Assembly: GCF_000264995.1 (NCBI RefSeq)
Contig: NW_006767435.1
Location: 2,165,756-2,229,755, forward strand
Source of the DNA: Punctularia strigosozonata HHB-11173 SS5
Lineage: Eukaryota; Basidiomycota; Agaricomycetes; Corticiales; Punctulariaceae
DNA length: 64,000 nt
Direction of reading: 5' to 3'
In this document: positions 11,567 through 25,183 of the stretch, piece by piece
Position numbering within the stretch: the stretch's first letter is position 1
Layout: each line of letters starts with the position of its first letter
The notes under the pieces: generated by a model
Databases searched by the model: none
What the model was told of the DNA's origin: nothing
Seen by the model: the letters and a program-made list of their open reading frames with translations, nothing else
Position numbers and translations under genes: made by a program

Positions 11567-11935
11567 GGGCAGGCGAATACATGGTTGGTTGCCGACGGCC
11601 ATCGTGGTGTTCCGTGAGGGCAGAGCTCATCCGCACACCATTAGATTGCCAGCGATGGCCCATCAGCGGTGCTGGCGCAACAAAAGATGGCGCCGCCGTA
11701 GAACCTAGCAGTTCGATGTTGGCTTGCAACGTTGATCGAGCCTGCCCCGATGTGTGTATGATTATGGGCCATTTTGTCGGATATACCCATCACGAGATGA
11801 AAGGCATCCCCAGCGCGGTGCGGGCCGTGTCATATATTTCCAGAAGCGTGTGCGGCCTCGTCATGACCCGAAACAGGAAATATGAAGCCCTGCCTGCCAA
11901 TAGTATCGTCCTAGGGCTTGGTTTACACACCGCCC
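11567..11935. other. Intergenic region between convergent MRI1 and MTQ1
   Basis: This is a shared 3' region of about 370 bp. A long forward frame runs across it and into the antisense of MTQ1, but it has no recognisable motif and is treated as chance. Confidence 0.5.
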
Positions 11936-12959
11936 TCACCTTGTGTGTGGGGCCTGACCCAGGACTACCCGTTCCACGCCCCAAGGGTCTCTCCAGATTT
12001 CCGTATCCTTCAATCCACCAGTTGCTTGTAGGAGAATTTCAACAGCACGAGCTTGATCATGACCGACCTCTAGTACTACCGTTCCACCTGGTTGCAGAAG
12101 GCCGGGTCGAGAGACCAGTTCGCTAATGCGACGATAAAAATACAATCCCTTTTCGTCATCGTGGAATCCTGGGTCAAGAGGTTGGTCGCTGAGCAGAGCT
12201 TTGAGGTCCTCGTATTTTTTCACGGTCTTCGGGAGCAGCTCGTATTCATGCCTGGGTATGTAGGGTGGGTTCGCCGTCAACACGTCAAATGGCGCCTCGA
12301 GAGCATTAGACAATGCAGCCTCAGGTGAGCGGACGTCACCGACTGCGGCAGTGAAAACGTTCCGAAGACCAAGCTCTTTCGTATCGGTGGATATGCCGCA
12401 ATGGCGAGCATTATCCATTGAAAGTTTGACGGCGTCAGGGTTTAGGTCTACACCAACGGCTTGAACGCTTCCTGGAGGCAAGAGGTGGCATAGCAAGAGC
12501 GGTATGAATCCAGAACCTGTACATAGGTCCAAGATGCGCAGGGGTCGGTTTGACACTGGAGTGATCCGTTTTGCAAGCCGGATTGTCCAGTCTTCCGTTT
12601 CCGGTCGTGGTATGAGGATAGGGGGCCGAACAATCAGTTCCAGGTCTCCAAACGGCTGTGTACCTGAGAGTGTTATTAACAAGGAGATCGTCTCGAATGA
12701 AAGACAGGTTTTACTACGCACCGAGAATATACTGCAGCGGCTCACCGGCCACGCGACGGGCGACCATGCCTGCTACGGCAGAAGGTGGTAACATGTGTCT
12801 CCTGGCATGTTGCGTAATCCATCGCAGCTCGCTTGCAGCATTTTCACGTCCGATGGCTCGGGTGAGTATACCAAGCAAGCTGGACGCGGCTATGTGCATG
12901 AACGGTCGACGCAATGGGAGAAGGACGGCAGCGTCCGGTGGCGGTGTCGAGGATTTCAT
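11936..12959 (-). CDS. MTQ1: Protein-(glutamine-N5) methyltransferase, HemK/PrmC family
   Basis: The enzyme methylates the Gln of the GGQ loop of a class I peptide release factor. The best match among fungal paralogues is the mitochondrial Mtq1. Exon 1 (12722-12959) opens MKSSTPPPDA and ends in the N-terminal helical region (RVAGEPLQYILG). A 58-nt intron (12664-12721) follows and exon 2 (11936-12663) continues TQPFGDLELIVRPPILIPRP. The S-adenosylmethionine motif is LDLCTGSGFIPLLL, and the catalytic NPPY motif is present in LTANPPYIPRHEYELLP. The combination of LQYILG..PFG, IPRPETE and NPPY is diagnostic of HemK enzymes. The length of about 320 residues is normal. It is divergent from PEX5 with only 72 bp between start codons. 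Confidence 0.92.
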
Positions 12960-13031
12960 GTGCTAGTCATCCTCTCTGAGTGCCGGTCAAAACACACGCG
13001 ATAGATTCAGGCTTAACACTCCCCCTTCACC
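12960..13031. promoter_or_regulatory. 72-bp divergent promoter, MTQ1 and PEX5
   Basis: Only 72 bases separate the two opposed start codons. The interval must hold both 5' leaders or the transcripts must start inside each other's coding region. No TATA box was seen. It contains a short pyrimidine run (CCCCCTTCACC) just before the PEX5 ATG. Confidence 0.55.
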
Positions 13032-15799
13032 ATGGCACTACCTATGCTTGTGACCGGGGCGGAATGCGGGCCTGTCAACCCCTTGCAAGGACTAGCGAAG
13101 AGGCTCGATCAAGATCGAGGTTTACAGCAAGTGCGTCGCTGTGCTGAGTGTGTCTGACGGGCGTTTGACGACCGTTAGGATTACTTTGGTGCATCCGGTG
13201 CTGGGAGCTCTAAAGAGGTGCGTCTATCATATCAGATTGAAATATTAGCATCTCTGATCTTGCCACCGCAGGCCTTCCGGTCACAGCAGGCCGCTGCTCC
13301 AGGTTTCCAGCAGGATGCTGCCCGTTTTTTCTCCGAAGCGCGAAGTCCAGTCCCCAGCTTTCCAGGAGCATCTTCATTCGATATGTCGGCTCTGAGGGTG
13401 TCTATTCCGCCCGTACAAACCAGGCCTATGCAAACTATCCCAGGACCTTCATCTGCCGGGGTGGATTGGGCGGCGGACTTCATGCAGATCATGCCTGGTC
13501 CGTCGTCGAGCAGGCAGGAGCGCAAGATCGCGGCTCCAGTACCTAGCGCTCAAACACAGGCCCATCAACAACCGTCCTCGCTGGGGCCGCTGCAACACCA
13601 ACCACCCCTTGGGGTCATGAACCAGCCAAACCCTCTATGGTCTGCGCCCGTGCAAGCCCATATTATGAGCCCCATGCCATTCGCCCCCGCTCAGATATCT
13701 CACGCTCAAGAAGAACGACAGATAACTCAACACGATGGTGAATACTGTCTCTGGCCCGAGCCATTCGAGATATTGACGCATTCCGTGCAAGCTGCCAAAT
13801 GGGAGAAAGCTTTCCTCACCCAATTTCATCGGGGAGACTTCATTCCAGATTCGCAAATCTCATCTGAACCAACGACATCGCAACCTGAGACACAGAACGC
13901 GGCGGTGGAGCAGGACGAGCTCGCACGGACCGCGGGGCGCCTCATCGAGGCCATATCGCACGAGCAGAATCCCAAGTTCAAGAACAGCCAGTTTCTGGGC
14001 ATGATGCGCCAGCTTCGCGATCGGGAGATGGTCGTCGAAGGAAACCAAATGGTCGAGGCTGATCCGGCGGGCGTTTTGACCACGGGCGCGGAGGTCAAGG
14101 TAGACCTCAAGGGCAAGGGAAGAGCAGAACCCAACACTTTGGCTTCTGTTCAAATGACCGGTCGATGGAAAGAACCAGGGGAGCCTATTGTAGGGTCCGA
14201 AATCCTCACCGAGTCCCCTTTCCAAGTGTTGACCAACGCCTTGGCGCAAGTGACTGAGAAAACGAGTGCAGAAAACGCGGCATCCGCGGAGAGCCGGGAG
14301 GAGGACCCGAACGACGCATACTTTCGTCAGGAGAACGAGGAGTACGCCAATTTCATGAATGAGATGTACGCGGACCACTACGAGGCAACCGCCTCTGGCT
14401 CTACGTCGACATCCGCGCAGCAGGCGGAGTGGGGCCACCTACAAGAGAGCTGGGATCGGTTTGAGGCGACAAGCGTGGGCATCCGACGAATGTCGCAGTA
14501 TACCTTCACGGCGAACAATCCGTATGTGCTCGGTGAAGCGTCGCGGACGAGACACCATATGATGCATGTGGATGCGTCCAGGCAGAGGTTGATACACGAG
14601 GTTCGTGTTCATTGTGCTGTTTACTAGACCAAAGACTTAACCCATTACCAGAATGTGTTGGAGATGGAAGCGGCCGTTCAGCGCGACCCAAACAACGCGC
14701 GCGCCTGGTACGAGCTCGGTGTCAAGCAACAAGAGAATGAACGTGAAGCCAAGGCGATCGCCGCGCTCCAGCGTTCGCTGGAGCTTGACCCGGAGCATCT
14801 CCCGTCCTGGTTGGCGCTTGCGATTTCGTACACGAACGAAGGAAACCGTATGGGCAGCTTCCACGCGATCAGGGAATGGGTCGGCAGGAACAAGACGTAC
14901 GAGGGCGCGGTACGGGAGCACCGAAGCCTGCGGTCCGAGGCGGAGGTGGATGGCGCGGGGCAGTCAGAGAGGGTGAAGGACTTGGTCGACTGCCTGATTA
15001 CTATGGCGAGAAGCCGGGCTGGGAGCGAGCTCGACGCGGACATCCAGATTGCGTTGGCTGTCTTACTGAACAACCATGAGGTAAGCTATCTTATTTGCTT
15101 GGTTTTCCGCGGCTAATAGTGCTAATTCGAATGGACTGGCAGGATTATGCCAAGTCGCGGGACTGCTTCCGTGCCGCACTTGAAGTGCGACCGGAGGTAC
15201 GCAGCCGCCTTTGCGTTTCAATGTCGAGCTTCTTGCTTACTTGACTGCTTCGCCACAGGACTGGCAGCTCTGGAACCGCGTAGGCGCTACATTGGCCAAC
15301 AGCGGAAACGCGGAGGAAGCGCTGCATTATTACACTCAAGCATTGGAGCTGAACCCTGTCTACATTCGGGCCCGATACAATGTAGGGATTGCGCTCATCA
15401 ACCTTCGTGTACGTCTACCACAAACCACCCCTCCCCTTTGGCTATGTTCACAACACCCTGCATGCTCTTGCAGAGATACGAAGAGGCTGCGCAACACTTT
15501 TTGGACGCACTAGCGCTACAAGAGAGCGAGAGCGTGCGCGACGCAAACGGCGTGGACGACAAACGTGGTGTCACGTCTGACTCGTTGTGGGATAGCCTGA
15601 AGACGTCGTGCATCCACATGCAGAGGCCGGATATGGCGACTATGTGTGACACGAGAAACTTGGAGGGTGTGTTCTTGGTTTTACAAGCACTGGAAAGACG
15701 CTTCTCTGACGTACTTGGTTTGTCGCGCAGGCATTCGCACCCAGTTGGAGCGGGGAATACAAGGGGTATAAATACTTCAACGTCAGGAAGGATCTATAG
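13032..15799 (+). CDS. PEX5: Peroxisomal PTS1 import receptor Pex5
   Basis: Pex5 carries proteins ending in SKL-type signals from cytosol to the peroxisomal docking complex. The start ATG at 13032 opens MALPMLVTGAECGPVNPLQG, which includes the conserved N-terminal Cys (residue 12) used for recycling mono-ubiquitination. The first two introns split LQQ/DYFGASGAGSSKE/AFRSQQ. A long disordered exon (to about 14600) carries WxxxF-type Pex14/Pex13-binding motifs (WAADF and WEKAF are clear, plus a looser WDRFE). The C-terminal half is a TPR domain: NVLEMEAAVQRDPNNARAWY, ALQRSLELDPEHLPSWLALA, DWQLWNRVGATLANSGNAEE and LNPVYIRARYNVGIALINL. The protein ends YKGYKYFNVRKDL, stop at 15797-15799. It looks complete. 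Confidence 0.95.
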
Positions 15800-15880
15800 T
15801 ACACATTGTAAACCACGCATACATGGAGGCTATTCGGATCGTCGAAGCGACCACATACTCCACGTGGACCCTGGCTACGG

Positions 15881-16141
15881 TCACAACCCGAGCCGCTGAT
15901 CTTTGCTCATCGCCTCCCTCCTGCGCTTCGCCTCCTCCGCCGCGTTCACAGGCATCTGCGCAAGCTGTTGTGCCTGACCCGGTACGGGCGGAGGCGCCAT
16001 GCTCGCGCTCCCTTGCGCTACGGTGAGGGGATCCTGGCCGGCCTGCGCGTTCGCGGCGCTCTTCTTGAAAGCCAGGTAGTCGCGGATGTCCTGCACGTCC
16101 GAGTCGTTGAGTTGGATATGCGACGGGTCCCTTCTGAGCAT
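15881..16141 (-). CDS. CDC26: Probable anaphase-promoting complex subunit CDC26
   Basis: Cdc26 is a very small APC/C subunit whose N-terminus threads through and stabilises the TPR protein Cdc16. This 86-residue single-exon protein opens MLRRDPSHIQLNDSDVQDIR. The MLRR..P..I.L...D start is the conserved Cdc26 signature and the rest is the usual charged, poorly conserved tail, here with a Pro/Gln/Ala stretch and a basic helix (AAEEAKRRREAM). It lies tail-to-tail with PEX5 (81 bp between the ends) and divergent from the PRA1 gene. The identity rests on a short motif and size, so it is probable rather than certain. Confidence 0.72.
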   Translation of the reverse strand: MLRRDPSHIQLNDSDVQDIRDYLAFKKSAANAQAGQDPLTVAQGSASMAPPPVPGQAQQLAQMPVNAAEEAKRRREAMSKDQRLGL

Positions 16142-16406
16142 CGCTACGGTGATACGTTGGCTCGACAGGGATGTATAGAGTATTCGCGACGGAAGCTGGA
16201 AAGCGCGAGGAGGTTGCTGCGGCGGGGCGCGAGGTCGCGGCTGCGCGTAAGCCCGGACGTGTCACCACCGCCACGAACTCTACCGTCGCGCAGTTGCGGG
16301 CTGGCAGTCTCATAAACTTCGCCTTCGACTCTGCCCTTGCCGAACCGCTCCTCCTCCTCCCCTACTGCCTCTCAATCTCTCACCCTGCCGACTGGCAAAG
16401 ATCCAC
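16142..16406. promoter_or_regulatory. Divergent promoter region, CDC26 and PRA1
   Basis: 265 bp separate the opposed start codons. The 3' half is strongly pyrimidine-rich (CTCCTCCTCCCC near 16348), typical of a fungal core promoter without TATA. No further site could be named. Confidence 0.4.
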
Positions 16407-17132
16407 ATGGAAACCGTCCTGCGTGCCTCCGATGCGCTCAAGAACTTCAGGGTACTTACCACTCAAACCATTCTGCCACGCACGACTACGGACGACTAAG
16501 AACGTGCTGGGTGTGCTGTCCAGGAAGCTCGTATGAGCGCTTTACGACCACCGCAAGAGTTTTTTGACTACAACCGCGTCTCGCGCCCGGCGGATTTCAA
16601 CCAGGCTACTTCGGTATGGTATCTTCCACAAGCAGACGACCGAGAAGGCTGACTAGAGACCCAGCGGATATCGTACAACACCAGATACTTCTCTGGAAAC
16701 TATGGCGTCGTTGTCGCCATCCTTGCTGTATACGCAGTGTAAGTGGTCGCCTAGCCAGCGTCCCGACACACCAGCTGATTCCGGTCACAGGATAACGAAC
16801 CCACTCCTCCTCATCTCCCTAGCCTTCCTCATTGGCGGTTTCGCGGCCATCAACAAGTTTGGTACGCATGTATTGTCGTCTCTCCTCTCCTTGAGACATC
16901 TTAACCTGTGAGCTTAGCCGCGGACCCGATGCAAGTCGGCGATCACACCATCACGCAAAAGTCGCTCTACACCGGTCTGTTCGTGATTGGCCTCCCGCTC
17001 CTGTGGTGGTCCTCGCCCCTCGGCACCTTCTTTTGGCTCGTCGGCGCGAGCGGTGTACTCATACTCGGTCACGCGAGCTTGATGGAGCCTGGCATCGAGA
17101 GCGAGTATGCGAGCGTGCAGGAAACCGTTTAG
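16407..17132 (+). CDS. PRA1/Yip3-family prenylated Rab acceptor
   Basis: This is a membrane protein of the ER-Golgi that binds prenylated Rab GTPases and helps place them on membranes. Exon 1 opens METVLRASDALKNFR at 16407. An intron at 16452-16523 leads to EARMSALRPPQEFFDYNRVS and then, after another, RISYNTRYFSGNYGVVVAIL. The hydrophobic pairs AILAVYAVITNPLLLISLAF and LFVIGLPLLWWSSPLGTFFW, with the PxEFFDxxxxSRP and NYxxRYFxxNY patterns, are the PRA1 domain. The last exon ends SEYASVQETV at 17130-17132. The size of about 170 residues and four predicted membrane passes fit the family. Confidence 0.9.
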
Positions 17133-17642
17133 AAATCCCGCACCACGAGCTTGCGGACGAGTGGGGCAAGGGGTGTTATGAGTCGCGAACGGGACCCTGG
17201 TATTTTCTACGAGCCATCAGATACAATCTTTTTGTACACAGTCTTGCGTAATCTACAATCTTGTTTTTCACTCCTTTTTTTTCGAGAATGCGAGCCCCTG
17301 AGTCCGAGGGTCCTTGAGGAGCACTAGGAATACCGTAAAATAAAGGATAAAGCAGCGAAAGGGTGCGATTGACAGTAGCAGGGCGGATAGGTAGCGAAAG
17401 CAGCGAATAAATAATGAAGGGGAAAAGCTCAACCACGATCTAAGCTCGCTGAGGCTCTAACCCGACCAGGGGACATGCAGCCTCGAACTCGCCCAGTCTG
17501 TGAGCCAGTATCCCTCGTAGCGGTAGTGACAGCAGGACACAGTAGCAGAATAAAGAAGGCGGGTTAGTAGCCGCGAAGAAGGCGTACGGCAGCGGATAAG
17601 GCTATGAGCCAAGTCCGAGTAACATCTTGACGAAGGAACGCC
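17133..17642. other. Intergenic region between convergent PRA1 and GRF-protein genes
   Basis: Shared 3' flanks. A poly-T run (TTTTTTTTCG near 17275) and AT-rich stretches sit here. No gene was recognised. Confidence 0.5.
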
Positions 17643-19161
17643 TCATGGCTTGCGGGGAGTGCCCGGATGGCGCGCGGCGAGCGCAGCGTTGGACTCTTCT
17701 AGGTACCTGCACCGAGCCTCCGCACTGTTCGTCCAGTCCGTCAATTTGTAATGTAAGCGCGATAACAAGTAGAAGGGACGCACTTCCCCAGCTGTATCTC
17801 AAGCTCCTTGATCCGGTCCAGCTTGGCAATGTTGCTCTTCTCCGCGGCTGCGAGCCGGCGCTCGAGCTTCGAGACATAGGCGGGGACAGAGGAGAGCTGG
17901 GCTACGAGGGTAGAGATGGAGGTGGCCGAGACATCATCGCTGGGGGCTGGCGTTGGTACTTGGGCTACAACCGGGGTCGCCTCATTTTGCGGTGAGCTTT
18001 GGGTTTGTTGTCGAGGGGTGGAGGACGCGCTGGTGCTGGCGCGCAGGGCGGCGGAGCGGACGTGGAATGGGTTCTCCGGATCGCTCTGGATCCTGTTCCA
18101 CCCAGACATCTTGGCCGACGCTGGATCTGGCTTGTGACGCTTGGCGGGGCTAGGGTTCGAAGTGCCCTGCGAGTCGTCGCTGAGAATGGGATCACGGCTT
18201 ACGGCAAGCCAGAACTCGTCCTCGGAATCACCCTCGTCAATGTCGTCGTTGAATTTACCGCCTACTTTGGAGTAGGAGGCCTTGGAATGCTTAGAAGAGG
18301 AGGCGTTTGAAGGGAAGAGCTTGGTGGGAGGGGGCATGTCGTATGACTGGCTCTCGTCTTCCGTCTGGCTCTGGCTTGCACCATACCGCGAAGAGATGGG
18401 AGAGGAGGGCATATATGCGTGCGTCCCGGCGCGCTCTTGACTTTCCGAGAGCGCGGCTTGAATGGCGGCGAGACGGCGCTGTTTCTCGGGCGTCATCGGC
18501 GGAGGGTTCTGGCTCGAGGAAGGGCTCGAGGGATGTCGAGGCCTCTTGAGACTTTGGGGAGTAGCTGGTGGATTGGCGGGCCCTGTGGGGGTCGCGCGGT
18601 TTGACCTCATCTCGGCGAATGAGGTTGGGACAGCGGGGCTTGAGCTAGGGGTGAGTGGAGGTGGAGGCGATGGTGTCGCCTTGGGCGTAGGCGGGTATAC
18701 GAGCGTTCCTCTAGGCTGCTGCTTCAATGCGGGCTCGTCTGCCCAGACTGTGCGTCGACTGGTCAGCGCAATAGGGGTGGATGTATGCGGAATCGAGCCA
18801 TACGAAAGAAGCCGCAGTGACCCGGGTCCGAACGATCTTTGTAACACGTATAGAACTTCCTGTGAGTTTTCCAAGCGCATCAAGTGAGCATATATCCGGA
18901 ATTTAGGAGTTGGGGTTGAATGTATGCATACCTTCCCTCGTTCGGGCCGCTCTGGACGGTGCGGGGAGGAGAGACGACGTTGTGCTTGTAGCAACGGATC
19001 TGACCGTCCTCGCCTACGGGGTGAATGTAATGGATGTAGCTGCGTATAGTCTGTGTTGTATCAGGCAGGGGCAGAGTCATGAAGTGAAACTCGAAAAGCC
19101 GAGCTTGGGCATGAAGTCGGTGGGAGAAGTCAGGGGGGTAGATAAAGGTGGCTGTGCCCAT
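17643..19161 (-). CDS. GRF zinc-finger protein with C-terminal coiled coil
   Basis: The GRF zinc finger is a small single-stranded nucleic-acid binding module found in topoisomerase III and APE2-type repair proteins. Here it is N-terminal and pieced from three exons: IRCYKHNVVSPPRTVQSGPN, then EGRKFYTCYKDRSDPGHCGF, then WADEPALK. The Cys/His pattern and the GRxFYTC...CGFF..WAD core fit the family. A long Ser/Pro-rich disordered middle (QSLKRPRHPSS, DEGDSEDEFWLAV) leads to a coiled coil (YVSKLERRLAAAEKSNIAKL). A last intron at 17725-17783 extends it with AEARCRYLEESNAAL, ending TPRKP at 17643. The start is uncertain: ATG 19161 leaves only 52 bp to PAC4, and the internal ATG at 19080 is equally possible. 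Function beyond nucleic-acid binding is not known. Confidence 0.72.
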
Positions 19162-19213
19162 TCAATACTTGTCAGGTCATCGGCTTCCGCTTTCCTCTCG
19201 CTCATTCTCTCCG
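19162..19213. promoter_or_regulatory. 52-bp divergent start region, GRF gene and PAC4
   Basis: If the GRF-protein gene starts at 19161, only 52 bases separate it from the PAC4 ATG. The interval is rich in TCTCTC/CTTTCC on the + strand, as expected just upstream of PAC4. The compactness argues either for the later GRF start (19080) or for overlapping 5' leaders. Confidence 0.4.
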
Positions 19214-19887
19214 ATGGCGAACGCAATCACTGTTCAAAACCGTTACGTGCCGCCGTCCGATGCTGGCGGTACTCCGGCGCTCGCGCTGCAAGTGACCTCT
19301 CTTGTGGACTCTTACATGCTATGGGTCGGCACAACGGAGGCCAAGGAAGAAGACGTCAAAAGCGGAAGCGCGATCGAGCAAGGCGTGCTGGCAAGGGATT
19401 GGGCCTGTGCGATGCCGCCTTTGCCCAATTCAGTACGTTAGCCAAGACGAAGAATTAACGTCCGAGCGGTGGTTGAGGACGGGTCTCGGCAGCCCATACC
19501 ACCCCTGGGCACCGCGTTGTTCAGCACGGCGGCGTCCGACTTTGCGCTCGCGATGGCGCAGCGGCTCGGTGAATACACATTCTCATCCCGCTCCACTGCA
19601 TGGTGTGCTCTCATCTCAGTGCGAATGGTCCGCTGACGGCGATCTATCCATTGTGTCATCTGCTGATTCACTCTCGGTTCCTCGGTCGGATTCTGTGTCT
19701 CGCGGTCGTGTTTCCTGGCGTTACCTGGACGAATCACGCAGCGCGGCGGTTCAAGAAGCAGATCTTTTTATCCATCGATGTCCCGCCCGCGTTCCTGTCG
19801 ATGGGCCAGGGCCCGGCCGTGCTGCTTGCGATGGAAAGGAGTTTGGTCGCCGCGCTGAAGGAGCTCGAGTCGCCCGTTCAGGGATAG
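19214..19887 (+). CDS. Proteasome assembly chaperone 4
   Basis: PAC4 pairs with PAC3 to help order alpha subunits when the 20S proteasome ring is built. Exon 1 (19214-19432) opens MANAITVQNRYVPPSD and contains LQVTSLVDSYMLWVGTT. Intron 1 is 19433-19492. Exon 2 (19493-19568) reads PIPPLGTALFSTAASDFALA then MAQRL. A 173-nt intron (19569-19741) follows and exon 3 reads ARRFKKQIFLSIDVPP, ending ELESPVQG at 19887. The blocks LGTALF..A.DFALAMAQRLARRFKKQIFLSI match the PAC4/PSMG4 family from memory. The length of about 147 residues is typical. The second intron is long for this genome. Confidence 0.85.
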
Positions 19888-20495
19888 CGTTTCGCGCGAT
19901 CAAGGGCGTGCGTGTGTTTGGAAGGAGAAGTGGCTCGTGGCCATGGGTAGGGCGCCGGTTTATCTGCGGCGAGAGGGTCAGAGATACTGAGAAGGGGGAC
20001 GCTGATGGGCTTGTCGATACGGCTGTATCGAATCGAATGATCGATTTGTATTCGCATAGTTTCCCGGGGCTGTCCCCCCCGTCAGCAGCGCAACAGCAGT
20101 ATGGCGAATGCGATCCGCCGTCTGCCACGAAATTAGCCACTGCTCGCGCGTGTTCGTCCCTCCTTTTGTGAGCCGGGCAGTTACATTATCATACACAAGA
20201 CCCAGTGCGCACGGCCACGCCCTGCTTGGCCGAGCCCGTCTTGCAGCCGACGGGCCAAGCCGCTCATCCTCCTTTGCTCTCGCCAGCTTCCACCCAGACG
20301 TTCCAACAGCTCATCAACGCAGCACCCACGGCCAGTCACAAGGCCGCCAAAGCACGGTCGTAGTCGTCCACGCCGTCTGAATCATCCAGCCCGACTCATT
20401 TGACGTCGTCGACGACGGCGACAACCACCCCATCCCTGCGCCCGACGACGCACCCCAGGACCCTCGCACACGGCGCCGACCCGCCCCGGCGGAGC
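19888..20495. other. Upstream region and likely 5' UTR of YAK1
   Basis: 608 bp between PAC4 and the chosen YAK1 ATG. The last 200 bases are C/G-rich and open in the YAK1 frame back to about 20400, but with no ATG. No separate gene was recognised. Confidence 0.45.
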
Positions 20496-24604
<4,109 letters not shown>

Positions 24605-25183
24605 AAGGGAGCGCATCTTGCTTTGCACCCCATATCATCCTGCCATCCAAGTTCGACCGATCTGTCCAACGACGAATATTTTTTGTCACTCCCTTGCATC
24701 CACCCATCCAACATCCTGTATGTCAATGTCACTTCATTCTCCTCTGACACACACACACCTCTTGTCCAACGTGCATCCAATATGAGTAGATCATACTTTC
24801 GGACTGTACATGATTGCCCAGCTGGAAGCTTGTTTTCTTTTGTAAACTCAGAGCCTGGTGCGGCATCCCTTTCGTCGACTACACAGCTTTGTCACTGTAC
24901 TGTCCAATATCATTTCTCTGCTCTTCTCTCTATTTTCTGTGAATGCATCACGGCTGCAACAAAGCCCAGGAACTATTGCAGGACGGGGATGGAAACCGTG
25001 TGGTATCCTTGCGACCCATCCAGTTCTACGATCTCACAGTCGGCGATATCCCCGTTGCCGATTTGAGTCTCGACGCATGTGAAGTCCATCGTACGATCCA
25101 GGACAGCCATTGGGTGATCTATGAAAATTTATTATTATTCGCGGATCAGCTTCTACGCGCATGCAGAGAAGATGGGATAACGA
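24605..25183. other. Intergenic region between convergent YAK1 and DAL fusion gene
   Basis: 3' flanks of two convergent genes, with an ACACACACAC run near 24748 and several T-rich stretches. No gene was seen. Confidence 0.5.

Noticed and set aside
11395-12126. 243-codon + frame over the MRI1 end and antisense to MTQ1
   Set aside because: Overlaps two firmly identified genes and shows no domain of its own.
19302-20171. 289-codon + frame overlapping PAC4 and running beyond it
   Set aside because: It crosses PAC4 introns in the wrong frame and has no family features. PAC4 exons explain the conserved parts.
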